DNA from: Naganishia liquefaciens
Lineage: Eukaryota; Basidiomycota; Tremellomycetes; Filobasidiales; Filobasidiaceae
Assembly (NCBI GenBank): GCA_013423385.1
Contig: BLZA01000005.1
Span: 248,001-312,000 of the forward strand
Length of the DNA stretch: 64,000 nucleotides
Direction: 5' to 3'
Positions within the stretch are counted from its first letter, which is position 1. Every line of letters begins with the position of its first letter. Position numbers and translations under genes: made by a program. The notes under the pieces are model-generated. The model was not told the DNA's origin and made no database searches. It worked only from the letters and a program-made list of their open reading frames with translations. This document shows positions 11,714 to 26,057 of this stretch, one piece after another.

Positions 11714-14700
11714 ATGGACGAGAAATCAACTTCCAAGGACTCTGAGTATGCGGACTCCACCCTTTCGACCGCTCTTGATCTGGAGAAGAACCAGCCGTAC
11801 CCACATCGTCAGCATCAACGAAATAAAGGCGTGCCTCGTCCGCTCACTATCGCTCCGACGCTGACTATTAAACACTCGCCTCTCGATGCCAACCGCATAA
11901 CGCGGATGAACTCGACGGCCGCTCGGCGCGATGCCGCTCGAGGTGATGCTGGTGCGCGAACTGTGGCAAATTTCCGGACGCTCAGTATACACGTTACCGA
12001 TACCCAGAAAGGCGCTACCACTACGGCTTCCAAGAAGCATGCCGATAAGGCCGTCAAAGGTGAGTATCATCGGGTTGCAAGGGCGACCGAGCTCACCTCG
12101 CCTTGAAGATCTCGCAACTTTGGACTTTCACACGATATCCATCCAGGAGGCCGAGCAGAGGTTCACCACATCTGTGAAGGACGGTCTCGATTCGGACCAA
12201 GTCGTTCGAAGACTGAAAAACAATGGTCCAAATACGATCAGCAAACCTCCGAATAATCTATGGAAAAAGTTTGTCTATACCTGGCAATATCCTGCGCTCT
12301 TCTGACCACGACACCGCAGATGGCTAGGGTACATCTTCGGAGGCTTTGGCTCGGTCTTGATCATTGCGTCCATCTTGTGCTTCATCGCCTGGTATGATTC
12401 TTGCGCTGCCGGCATTTACTTGGCTAATCAAGGGCATTGCAGGAAGCCTTTGGGTGAACCGAATCCAGCTGTTGCCAATCTTGCTCTTGCTATCGTCCTG
12501 ATCGTTGTCGCTTCGATACAAGCATTCTTCGTAAGCTAGTCGGCATCCTTCCCGGTTCTCTCTTGACCAGACGTTTGTCTGCAACAGAACGCGTGGCAAG
12601 GTTGGTCGGACTCTGTTTGCCAAAGTTGCTACTGAGGGACTCTTCACAGACTACAGCACTGGCAAGGTCATGAGTGGGATCAAGGAGATGCTACCTGCGG
12701 AAGTAGAAGTATTGCGGAATGGATCAAAGACCAGCGTCGATCCGGAGGATCTCGTGGTTGGAGATCTGGTAAGTCCGTCGCCTGAGGAATTTGCTGGCGC
12801 TAATTCCAAAGCCAGGTATACGTTAAATTGGGCAACAAGGTGGCCGCAGATTTGCGCCTCGTCAGTGTGTCGGCGGATCTCAAGTTCGACAAGTCCATCT
12901 TGACGGGGGAGTCTAAGCAAATCGCTGCGACCACGGAATCTACTTCGGAGAATTTCCTTGAAAGCTGCAATATTGCCTTGCAGGGCAGTCTTTGTGTTGG
13001 TGGTTCGGGCTTGGGAATCGTCATTCAGACTGCGGATTCGACGGTCTTGTGAGTGGTGTCTCGGGTTTTGCTTCTTGTGCTGACTTCATTTAGTGGCCGA
13101 ATTGCCAAGTTGTCCACCGGTGACGCCCCAGGACTCACCACGTTGCAACGAGAGATCCTGCGGTTTGTTATCATTATTGCAAGCTGCGCCATCACCCTGG
13201 CGGTCATCGTGATCATCCTCTGGGGAACTTGGCTCAACAAGAAGCACAAGGGCTTCATTACCGTTCCAGTCCTGATTATCGATGTAGTGTCCGTCATGGT
13301 GGCGTTCATTCCTGAAGGCTTGCCGGCATCCGTGACCATTTCCCTGTCCGTGGTCGCCAATGCGCTCGCCAAGAACAAGGTGCTGTGCAAGAGTCTGATG
13401 ACTGTCGAGACTCTGGGCAGCTGCTCCATGGTTCTTAGTGACAAGACTGGTAGTAAGTCGTTTGGCAAGAGTCAAGAATTGTGTTGATCCGTTCCCGCTA
13501 TTTCGCAGCCCTGACTCAGGTCAGCTTCTCCAGCAGAATCCCCAGACCCCGCTGACCCCTCGATAGAACAAGATGACAGTCGTCTCCGTCACCGCGCTTG
13601 ATCAGGACTTGAAACATACAGGAGTCCTCCTCAAAGAGAATGCCACACAGGTTCAGCATATCGCCACTATCGCCGGGCTTTGCAATGCCGCTACGTTTGA
13701 ACAAGCAACACCAGACGTCCCGCAGAATCTGAGGCCCATTCGGGGAGATGCGACCGATACGGCGATATTGCGCTTTGCAGATGCGATCAAATCCATCGCC
13801 GAAAGTGGACAGGAATGGCAAGAGATCTTCCGCATCGATTTCAACTCGAAAACCAAATTCAGTAGGTTTCACGCATTCCGTAAGCTTCTGAGCTGACCCC
13901 TTCCAGTGCTTAAGCTCTTCAAGTCGGCTCACGATGCTTCGCCGTCTGCCTCCCTACCTGATTTGCGCTCTGATGATTTCCTGTTACTGGCCAAGGGGGC
14001 ACCGGATGTCTTGCTTACAAGGTGAGTGTTAGCGGCTACAGCGAGGATACTACTGACATGAGTTCGAAGGTGTTCTTATGCGCTCGATCCTGTCTCGAAC
14101 GCTATTGTCCCTCTTGATGCCGCTTTGGTTGCTCGCCTCGAGACCAAACAGCGAGATCTCGCGGCTCGTGGTCAGCGAGTCATATTGCTGACGCAGAAGA
14201 TCGTCAGTCGTCAGGACTTGGGGAAGAATGAGGTCTACGATTCTCCAGAATTCGCCGACAGCATCAATAGCGAGTCTCAGTGCGATCTCGTAGTGGTGGG
14301 AATGCTGGGTCTTGTAGATCCACCGAAAGAGGACGTTCGTGAGACGATCGGCATCCTGCGAGGAGCGTACATTCGATGCTTCATGGTCACTGGTGATTTC
14401 GCATCGAGTAAGTAGCTCGATGCCCGCTAGGACCTGACTTACACACCTCAGCTGCCGTCGCCATTGCGGAACAATGCGGAATGATCACCGATGCCAATCA
14501 AATCGATACTGTTAAAGATCTTTCTCGGGATATCGACGTGGCAGCGGTAGCCAAATACGATCCCGACAACCTCAATCCCGCCGCCAAGAGCCTTGTACTG
14601 ACCGGCAACGACGTAATGAGCATGAACGACTCTCAATGGGAACAGGCTTGTCAGTACCAGGAAGTCGTCTTTGCCCGCACCACGCCCGAGCAGAAACTCC

Positions 14701-16070
14701 GTATCGTGAAGGAGATGCAGCAGAGGGAGAATTGTGTGGCCGCCACCGGAGATGGGGCCAATGATGCTGCAGCATTGAAGCAAGCGGACATCGGTATTGC
14801 CATCGCGGGAGGATCAGATATCGCCATGGAGGCTGCCGACTTGATCCTTCTGGAGAGCTTCTCTTCCATGGTAGTTGGCGTCGAGTACGGTCGTCTCGTC
14901 TGTGAGTAGTGCGGAGCGCTCTGTCACCGGTTGGCTGATCGCAAGCAGTCGAGAATCTCCGCAAATTGATTCTCTACCTCTTGCCGGCTGGATGTGAGTT
15001 TTAATGTCTCCCAGTACCGCTAGAAACTCATTCGGAAACAGCCTTCTCCGAACTCATGCCCATCCTGCTCAACGTCTTGCTCGGCCTTCCCCAAATCCTT
15101 TCCAGTCTACAGATGATCATTATCTGTGTCGTGACCGACGTCTTGCCTGCAATCTCGCTGTGCTTTGAAAAACCCGAAACAGGCTTGTTGCTGCGCAAGC
15201 CTCGAAACACAAAAAAGGACCGCCTCGTCGACTGGAAGCTACTGTTCCAGGCTTACTTTGTGCTGGGCCTGTTGGAGTCTCTTTGCGCGTGCTCGATGGC
15301 CTTTTGGTAAGACACTTTCGCGATGATTCTGAGACTCAACGCTGAAAAGCAGTGTAGGTACCTGCAGAGGCGAGGAGTTCCCTTCAGCGACATCGTCTTG
15401 GCGTATGGCGGTTACAAGGGTTCGCTGTCGCACGACTTTGTTGCCGAGCAGGTGAACCGCGCTCAATCTGTCTACTTCTTTACCCTGATTGTAGGTAACG
15501 ATTTCTGTCCTCCTAGGCCAAGGCTAACCATCTCTCCGCTTGCAGGGCATGCAGTGGGGGTAGGCTCTTAAAAAATAATGACAGCCAGAGCCGATGCTGA
15601 TCGATCGCCTCTGCAGGAATCTCCTTTCCACACGTACTCGCTTGCTGTCAATATTCCAACACCCATTCCTGGGGAAGGCTTCCAGTATGAACAAGTGGAT
15701 TTTGCCGGCCATGCTCACGTCGTTGGCTTGGGCGTTCTTCTTTTCGTCAGTCTCAATCTCCTTAGCCTATGAAACCCGCTAAGACTACTTCGCAGTTATG
15801 TTCCCGTATTCCAAAAAGCATTCCTCACCCGAGGCGTTCCGGTAGAACATATCTTCCTGCCCTTTACCGTATGTCGTCCGGTTTCTCGCGAGGAGATGCC
15901 GTACTGATCAGCCTTCCTCCTTGCTAGTTTGCAATCGGATTACTCTTGCTCGACGAAACGCGCAAGTATTTCATCAGGCGGTAAGTAGCATTCATGAGGG
16001 ATGATGCCTTTTGCTGACTCAATACGACATCAGAGACTCTGAAGGTGTCCTCGCCCGCATCGCTTGGTGA
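11714..16070 (+). CDS. P-type cation ATPase of the Na,K-ATPase-like group (type IIC)
   Basis: Membrane pump driven by a phospho-aspartate cycle. About 20 introns can be placed in phase; the spliced protein is roughly 1,080 residues. The cytosolic N-terminus contains ANFRTLSIHV. Then come M1-M2 (WLGYIFGGFGSVLIIA; LALAIVLIVVASIQAFF), the actuator domain with ILTGESKQ, and M3-M4 with FIPEGLPAS. The phosphorylation loop is SDKTGTLTQNK, the nucleotide-binding domain contains LLLAKGAPDVLLTR, and the hinge reads TGDGANDAAALK. M5-M10 follow, including TDVLPAISLCFEKPE and MQWGNLL.TRTRLLSIFQ, which match animal Na,K- and H,K-ATPases rather than fungal ENA or PMA pumps. No beta subunit is visible nearby. 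Three exons are only 13, 11 and 14 nt long (12588-12600, 13509-13519, 15546-15559). An ion-site Asp of M6 appears to be Cys here. The family call is secure; Na, K or other specificity is open. Confidence 0.88.
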
Positions 16071-16555
16071 TAATCAGGTGTATTTGGGAACGACGGCTGG
16101 TACTCAATGTACGCGCAGATTCAAGGATGGAGGGATGGCGACTTCGAGCAAATCAAAGAAAAGGCACAAGCAAATAATTTCAGTTGTATGATTTATACCC
16201 AGGCATAATGCAAATTGATCTGTGATTGTCTCTCGTCTGACTGCCGTGGTGTAGTTGCGGCCGTCGCATGCACTTCCTTCTGATTCGTCGCGAGCTAAAA
16301 TCGACCGTGGCGTAAATTACGCCCTCTGAAGCGGACATGGATTGAGTGTAATAAGCTCAAGCCTTGGCTTAACGCCCAAATCAATGTTCGCAGGGCGGGT
16401 GAGACTAGTGCCATCAGTCGCAAGACGCACAGCTCACAACGTCAGTCTTAACAGGAAATCTGCGCACGAATGACTCGAGCTGACAGTTCCACCATATGCA
16501 TAACGGTAGACCTGTTACCCTCCATTTAAACTTGATTCATACAACCTTTTAAAAG
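16071..16555. other. Intergenic, convergent 3' flanks
   Basis: This lies between the stop codons of the ATPase gene and the ChAP gene on the opposite strand. I see no gene, RNA motif or repeat. Confidence 0.5.
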
Positions 16556-19500
16556 TCATAACCCTCGACCTGACGAATCACGATCAGCACCAGGTATGTA
16601 CGATGAAAAAGCACCTACTTTAAACTCCGCTCCATACTTGAGGTAGCCTTGCATGAGATCCATGATACCGGTCGGAAGGTTCTGCATCACTATAGGTCAG
16701 CTTCGTCTCAATGTGTTATCTACTAGACTGCTACTGACTTTGCTCATCAGCGTATACGAAATCTTGGCGTGCCCATGCGTCTGGCCCAATTTATAAATGT
16801 GATGCGCTACTTCGGTGGGGTAACTCGATTCCATGTACCATCTGCAAAAGCGATCAGAAGGATGCGGCGCGACTAGATCTGACCGACTTACCGGTGCTGA
16901 TATGTTGTCAGCCGAATGGCAGCGTTCAACGCGCGCTCCAGGTCATTCTCCTCTGAATACATCTCGAGCAATTTCATCCACGCCTTGGCGGAAAACTTAG
17001 AGTCCAAGCATCGCTGGAAGGCATCCTTTGCTTCTTCCGTATGGTGCAGTCTCTGCGCCAGTTCTCCAAGGATCTCCCACTGCGCCGGGTTAGTGATTGT
17101 CATACATCGCCTTTCATACTCACCTCGGTGCCTGTCTTCCGATACGACATGTGTTGTGTCTTGAAATGCGAAATTTCTGCACGCCATATCGTATAGACTC
17201 GCAAATCCTGCAAGAAATCAGCCACTGCGGCGATACGCTACCGAAATACCTTACCTCGTAGAGAACCATGAACAAGTTATCCAGCCATCGTTCACACAGA
17301 CGTTTGTTGCTGAAAGACAGCTCGGATTCTTCCGCGGTCTCGTCCTCCAACTTTAATGTTGCCTTTTGCTTGCCCTTGGCATCCCCATTGGCAGCGTGTT
17401 GCGGCTCAGGGAACGTTTCGGCAGCGGTATGCGCAGGTTCAGGCGTCTGTGCGTGAGAGATTGGTACCTCTGGCTCCGCTTCTCCCTGGCCAGCGACTTC
17501 ACTTTCCTCTTGGATCGTGCTCGGTGGGTTCACCTTGCCATTAGAGGCTTGTGAAGCCGCCTTCTCCCTCTCGTGGTCGGATTCACTGGAGATTCTGATT
17601 GTCGGGATCGGCGACCGCGAGACTTCGAGTTGAGCATCGCCGTAGCCTGTTCGACCGGACGAGGCTTCCCCCTGAGTACCAGCAGATCGGATCGCTCGCG
17701 TAGAAGCCTCGTCTTGACCATCAGTTTGTGGCGTCTGGTGCCCTGCGCTCCCGTCAACCGACTTCGAGGTCTTATGTTTGCGATATTCTTCCTCCATGAC
17801 GAACACCGATGATCGTGTGCGCAAGAGATCGTCCCAGCCGACCTGCGTGACCAATCGCGTCAAAAGGTCGTACGCTCTGGCGAATGTGCCGCGTAGCCCT
17901 GGTGCCGGAAGGCGCAAGAGCGCGATGTCGGCCTGAATGCAATCAGTACCGGAACGCTGACGGTAGACATCTTGCATACCTCGTTATCCCTAGCCGAATC
18001 CTCGTCGAGAATATTTGAAGCGGCAATTAGCGGTTTGATAGGAAGATGAGTCCTCGCCGGAGTCGGCATCCGATGCAGGTCACTATCGCGATATCAGTAC
18101 ACCAACGTGCGGGCAGAAATCAAACTCACCGTTCGTTGAATGTAAACATGGGACAAGAGTTCAACGTCAAGAGTGCCTGGTGAAGCCAGCGAATATGAGT
18201 TTATAGCTTAGACCCGTCGCCATCTCGACTTACCGAATCATATTCTCCAAGGTCGATATACACTTCTGTCAGCTTGGCCCACGTCACAAACTCGCTCGGA
18301 GCGCAATTCACGGCCTGCTTTGCAAGCTTGAGCGCCCAATCGGTGCGCCCTTTGCTCTTGAGAAAGTCCACTTGAGCGTGCAAGAGCGCGTAGGATTGTG
18401 GATTTTGATGCAACGCGGTAGAGAGTATCTGAACCGCTTTTACTTCTTCGTCTGCGCAGAGTCAGTGACTATAGGGACACAGGCGGATGAGCTTACTCAT
18501 GCCGAAAAGGCTCTGGGCGAGCAACGCTGCGACCTCTGGTTCTCGCTCAACAAGCTTGCTAAACAGGTTGGCGGCGTGTTCAAGCCTAAAGGCATCGCCA
18601 AAGTACTTCACAATGCCGGCGGTGAGGTGATTGGAGATGACGGTCGCTACCTGGATTTCAGGGTCCGACCCAAGTTGCCAGCCTGCCCGGATATTAGCAG
18701 GCATTCGTGAGAGAAGTAGTGAACGCACCCTTGAAAAACAATGCTTCGGCTGCTTCCAGAAACTTGAGTTCACCTTCCAAGCTCGTGATCGGATCGAGTT
18801 TGCGGTATCCAGCGAGACGATAGCTGGCGTCGTCTGCATATCGAATAGCACGGAGGATGGCCGAGAGGTATGTCTCTTGCCATATCGCCGGCGTGGCTTC
18901 GCGTCTGGCGATAGTCAGCGTCAACTCAGGGAATTCGCACGATCCGCCTACTTTTCTCCCCTCAAATCCACCACATAGGCCTCGACTCCTCCTGGAATCT
19001 TGACATCCACCCGAACATCAACCCTCGAAAAGGCGTTGAAGCAACAATACGTTCCGCTTCGAACCTTCCACGTGCTTGTCCTGCCGCCGAACCACGCAGC
19101 GGTGTCTTCCACGGCGAATGTCAAGGAGTTTAGGTACGCTGCAAGCGATGCCGATGACGATGCTTCGACGCCAGAGCTATGACGTATCTTCAGTTGCAGC
19201 GCAATGCTTGTGATAGATTGGCCTACCAGTAATGATATGATCCCATCTGTGTAGGAGGTGAGCACGGCAGCGATTCGTGGCAGATCAACTTACATCTTTT
19301 GGTGCGCTCTTCGAGCCCGATGTCTTGACGACATGACAGAGATCCGGTGGTCCAAGCTCACGGAAGGAAGCTGTGCTTGGTAAGCATACGCTGCAGTCAT
19401 CACGGCTGATCTACATACAAAGACTCTCCGTCCGTGATGCAAGACTCTCCCCGATGTCGACCTGAGCGTAATTTAACGGTCAGCTCTGGTTCCCTCGGGC

Positions 19501-19558
19501 TATCGCGGCATTCCCCTACCTCGACGAACTCTGGAATGTCCTTGAAGAGATCCGACAT
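16556..19558 (-). CDS. Exomer cargo adaptor, ChAP family (Chs6/Bud7-like)
   Basis: ChAPs join Chs5 and Arf1 at the trans-Golgi to sort cargo such as chitin synthase to the cell surface. The minus strand carries many short exons. The start is MSDLFKDIPEFVEV at 19558. Family blocks are clear: a helical-repeat segment with QVDFLKSKGRTDWALKLAKQ, AVNCAPSEFVTWAKLTEVYI and DLGEYDS, then NPAQWEILGELAQRLHHTEE, KDAFQRCLDSKFSAKAWMKL, and a C-terminal part with LPTGIMDLMQGYLKYGAEF. These tetratricopeptide-like repeats match Bud7/Bch1/Chs6. A low-complexity insert rich in Glu, Gln, Ser and Pro sits near the middle (about 17290-17780). The last exon border (AAA then AACCTTCCG) and the stop at 16558-16556 are my best reading and less certain than the rest. 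Confidence 0.8.
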
Positions 19559-19897
19559 GATGTGTGACGAGAGATGATGGGTAACTGGCTGCAAGGGAGA
19601 GGGATATTGCCTTCAAGTCGTCTCCTCTACAAGCAAGCACCGGAACGGTACGATCACTCTACACGCTGATTGCTTCCGCCTTGGCCCGCAGCGCGCCACG
19701 TAATATCTGGCAATTGCTTGCATTGGAGGACGACGCTATTTCAACTATACAGATATCACATCATGAGATTGTCCGTGCCCTTCGATAGGCACCCATCACT
19801 ATGACTCTACATTCCATGAGAATTTAACATTCGGTATGTTCACCTCAATTCCGGATTTCGCAGGCTACTCGAACAGGAGTCGAGCGTATGACTTTCT
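19559..19897. other. Intergenic between ChAP start and tannase stop
   Basis: A 339 bp stretch that should hold the ChAP promoter and the tannase terminator. I see no distinct motif. Confidence 0.45.
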
Positions 19898-22058
19898 TCA
19901 GCGGCATTCAAACGACGTCTCGCAGTTTTCGTCACCTCCCAAGAACACGGCTCGCTGAGGATACTGTCGTATGAAGGAGTCAGGCCGATTCAGCCGGCCC
20001 TGGCTTCTCGGCAACTCACAGGACACAGCTTTCTGGTGAAGGCGATTCCCCCCGTGTCGTTGATGTACTTGGTTGCAACCAGTACATCGACCTCGTGACC
20101 ATTCTCAACCCATTCCACCACGGAAGCTTGGGCTAGAAGGATATCAGCAGCTTCTCTTGCGCCTCAAAGGTGGACGTACCGTCATATCGCGCCTCATTAT
20201 GGAGATGCGGCCCTCTGAATCGATGCTCATTGGCACCAAAGGACCAGGCACTCGGTCCAAACTTTTGGGGAAACCATAAGCTATTGATATTACCGCAAAG
20301 GGCGTACTCACAGCGCAGTGGGTCATTCCGGGTACCATGAAGAGCTTGAAGTGCTCGTCGGGATCGAGGTCCGAGTGGGCGCGCGTGTAAGCCGTCACGT
20401 CGGCATGCCATTTGATCTATGAGATGCAGACATCAGATCGGCGATGACACGAACCGGACGATTTACTCACGCTATCGCCGGGGCTGATAAGCTCATCGCT
20501 CCATCCCGTGTACAGGATGACTTTGCCACCGCGAGCGAAGAATGCGGTCAAGTCAGGTATGTTTATCTATCGGAGGAGGTCATTAGGTTCGTATATCATG
20601 CTTGACCAAGCTTCCAGGACTCACATCGATGTCTCCTGGATTCAAGTCGATACCCAATTGGATCGTAGTAGCATTTAAAGTGGTCCAATCCCAATTAGTG
20701 TCGCTAAATCCACCTCGTCAGCGCTGCACATCACTTGAATGAGCCAAACTCACTTCAACACAAAGTACTTGTAATAGTGTTCGGCCATCAGCCAAGGCGT
20801 TGGCGTCGATACACCATGTGTCCCCCATAGTAGTTCCCCTCCAAGGTAGTATGGCGCCGAAAGGTAGTTTTGGGCTGCATCGACATACGTGGTATACAGC
20901 TTGCGGAATGTTTCCAGCTGGTCGACGTGCAGGCATGTGGACGGATCCTGGTTCGCTCGGCAAGCGAGGAGTTCGGGGCGGAAGCTGGAGATCTGTGAGC
21001 CTTAAATCTTGCCACCGGGAAACGCGACTTACTTGCAGGCATTGGGGTCGTGAAGATAGCCGTCGAGGATCTGTAAGAGATAAGAGTCTGTTGCAATCTA
21101 TCGTGATCAACTTACCCCATCGAGTGCGTCGCATTGCCTCAGAATCTCCTTGTGAATCATAGTCCAGGTGTCGACTGAGATCCACCTGGTGCTGTTGACT
21201 GGCTGCATGACCAGCGACTGATGAAGAGTCCACGGAATCCACTTCCCGAATGGGTTGGCGGGTGACCCAATGCTGAAGCGCACCCATCAGATTTGTCAAT
21301 GTCGACATCCCGGCAACTTACACCAAGCCATCAAAGTCTTCCGGGTATTTGGTCATCGACTTGATCCCTTGACGACCGCCATTGGAGCAGCCGGAAAAGT
21401 AGCTCTTGGAATGATTCTTGCCGTAGTACAGCGCTGCCAAGGACTTTGACGCATCGACGGACAGGTGTACCGCGCGATAACCAAAGTCGACGATGGCGTC
21501 GTCGTTATTGAGACCCCATCTTCCGTCAAGCCAGTCGCTGATATGGCCTGCACTTTTGCTGTCAGCGCAGATTTCACCTGCGCCAGAGTACTCACCTCCA
21601 TCTGTTCCGAAACTTGCATAGCCTTGTGCGACACCGTCCATTCCCAACGGTCCAAACGGCACTGCATTCCGTTCCGTCAGTACAGCGTCAACTTTCTTCC
21701 GGGACAGCCTACCGCCTCCGCTCCAACCACCGCCACCGAACCCCAAGATCCGCGTGTTCCACCCATCCGGCAGCCAAAGCTCGGTGCCGGCCGTCTTACC
21801 CGTCTCGGGGTTGGTCAAGATGTCAAACTTGAGTCGGCAAAAGGCAGGGAGATCGGAAGTCGTAAGCGTGGACCAGGGACTGGTAACGTTGACAAATGAT
21901 CCGGCCCGGTAGTATGTGATCTCGAGGTTCTTTATGATTGCGACCGAGTCGGCTCTGAATGAGCGGCATTGCTGCTCCCAAGCCGAAGCTCGTGTAAGGG
22001 AGGTGGCAACTAAAAGAGCGAGAAGAGCAATCATATCGAAGTATGAGCTGGATCCCAT
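19898..22058 (-). CDS. Secreted tannase / feruloyl esterase family hydrolase
   Basis: Predicted extracellular serine esterase that splits gallate or ferulate esters of plant phenolics. The protein begins with a secretion signal (hydrophobic MIALLALLVATSLTRASA). The alpha/beta-hydrolase core has the nucleophile motif FSGCSNGGRQGIKSMTKYPE. The acid residue lies in KVILYTGWSDELISPGDS, and the catalytic His in KLFMVPGMTHCAVS. The Cys next to the Ser and the Cys next to the His form the CS-D-HC signature of this family, in which a disulfide ties the two catalytic residues together. A lid domain lies between, with SSFRPELLACRANQDPSTC. The last exon adds YPQRAVFLGGDENCETSFEC and TGA. Introns of about 50 nt interrupt the gene. 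Met at 22058 or the Met eight codons later could start it. Preference for gallate or ferulate cannot be read from the sequence. Confidence 0.88.
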
Positions 22059-24030
<1,972 letters not shown>

Positions 24031-24755
24031 ACGGATCAACCGGCCTTTACTTTCTACGTCACTTCGACGACTTCGCCTTTTCGCTACCTCTTGCTTTCTT
24101 TGACGCTGTCAACGCGATGATCTTCACCATCGCTCTGCGCACTCGGTTAAACTACACCACCGTACGATCTATGGGACTCACCAACGGGCCAAATTTATTA
24201 TATGCGCATATATTTCCCGGGAGCCTTGTTGCCCACTGAATTGTACTGTTGTGAAGCACTGCTTGCTGGTTGCGATTGATGGATATTCATTGCCTGTTCA
24301 CCACGATTTTGCCGTTCGCTTGCCAAAGCCCCTCTTCGAACGCTTCTCCAATATGGCCTTGTAGTCTAAATGTCATGCCCCGAACAGTTTGGAATCATGA
24401 TTAGCTGCAGCTCTGCCTCACTAGACAGGTGCGCTATAACTTGCAATAGTCTATCCCACCGCAAGCGTTAATCTTTCACGCAGCTCCTCGACACGCGTAC
24501 AAGTCCGGAAATGTAGCTTTATAGTCAACAAGATGCTTCCTTATTAGAGTCCGTTGCTGAACTAAGCGAGCTGACCGTTCCTGGGAAACATAGCGGATAG
24601 CTCGTCACGAGTTCCGGAAGACCTCGCAACTTCCCGGCATCGCCCAGGACAACAACGAGGCAACGAAATGCGCAGTCCGGCACACTTTTCACGTTCATGT
24701 CAAATGCAAGGGACAAAGATATCATCCTTTTTTTTTTTTCAGACTGCGAAGAACG
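24031..24755. other. Intergenic, convergent 3' flanks of H4 and Pig-F
   Basis: A 725 bp stretch after H4. A T-run at about 24730-24741 is the only compositional feature. No gene is seen. Confidence 0.5.
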
Positions 24756-25879
24756 CTACGCTGCCTTGCCACCTTTCCTCTTCTTCCGCCTCCCCTTCTC
24801 CTCCGACGCCGCCCTCTCTCTCTCCTCCTCCGCCAACCTCACAACATCCCTCGACGCTTCGACAGCCTCGTCAAACACCCCGCGCGCGACACACGCAATC
24901 CCGCCGAGAATGAATCCGAGAATGGCGCCGAATGCCGGCGGCAAGGGAAAGCTTTGCCAAGGTCTGTCCCAGTCGAGCGCGAGGGGAATGACGAGGAGCC
25001 ATGAGGCGACGATGGTACCGATGACGGGGTATACCGTTGCGCGTTCGAGGTGTGTCTTGGGTCTGTGTCAGGGGGTTAGCATCGGCAGCATGGCGGGGTG
25101 GGGAGGTAGGGGTGGAAAGGGGTGACAGGAGAACATACGCGAGTTCGCAAAAGAGTCGGGTGAGACGGAATCGCTCAAAGGAGCCGGATTCGTAGAGAGA
25201 CGGAATTCCCAGCGCGTATGCCGGCGGGAGGACGACGAGGAGGGCGAGATGCAGGGCAAGAAAAAGTGTTTGTGCGTAGTGAGATGTTGTTGGGGCACCG
25301 AAGAGGACGAGGATGGGCGTGACGAGGAGCGTCGCGACGACGGTTGCCAGTGCTGCGTTGCGTGCGACCTGCGGGGGATTCGTCAGGATGATGTGGGATG
25401 TGATGCACCGATCGACATACCGTTAGAGTATCCTCCTTTTCAATCTGTCCCTTGGCCTCTGGATTCTCCGTGATCCTTGTAGCAATCCACCACCTTCGCA
25501 AATGCATACTCCACCATCCCAGACTGACCGCGAGCCCGGCACAGGTCCAGCCCATGGTAACGACCGGATCCACCGTGACGCTGGTCATCCACTCCCATTC
25601 GGGTCTATCCGCCGACACTCTTTGGCCGGTACTTCGCGTCGTCCTACCGAGGGCGCCATCGAGCCATGGCTGGCTGCGCGGGAGGGCGATGAATGAAAAG
25701 AGGAGAAAGGCGGAGAGGACGAGGTGCAGGGAGAGGTATTGCGCGAGGGGGAAGGCAAACGAGGTTGTCGAGGTTGTTCGCGCGGAGGCGGAGCGGTTGA
25801 GGGCTGCGTTGAATTTTGTGCGCCAGCGTCGGGCGAATGCTGGTTCTTGGGCGGGCATGGTGCGGTCGAGGATCGACAT
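24756..25879 (-). CDS. GPI11: GPI-anchor biosynthesis protein Pig-F / Gpi11
   Basis: Integral ER membrane protein that helps transfer ethanolamine phosphate to the GPI core. Three exons join in phase. Several hydrophobic helices are visible: PLAQYLSLHLVLSAFLLFSF, VDPVVTMGWTCAGLAVSLGW, ALATVVATLLVTPILVLFGA, TLFLALHLALLVVLPPAYAL, VIGTIVASWLLVIPLAL and FGAILGFILGGIACVA. The family hallmarks are HYAQT.FLALHLALL.VLP followed by PAYALGIP, and the C-terminal YPVIGTIV..WL..IPLALDWDRPWQ. The C-terminus is a short Lys/Arg-rich cytosolic tail. I chose Met at 25879; in-frame Met codons also exist at 25927 and 25858, so the start is uncertain. The gene is head to head with NUP85, 178 bp apart. Confidence 0.85.
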
Positions 25880-26057
25880 GCACGAGAACGAAGGAGGCGT
25901 CAAGGGGAAGTAAAGCGGCCAACCCAAGAAACCATCCCAAGTTGGTCGAGATTGGGTGCGCCCGCGCGTGCCTGGCTGCTTCGTTTCGTGTCTTGATTGA
26001 TCGTCTTCGTTGACCGACTTTCCCAGTCCACAGCTTGTCCCAGTTCATGCACCCATC

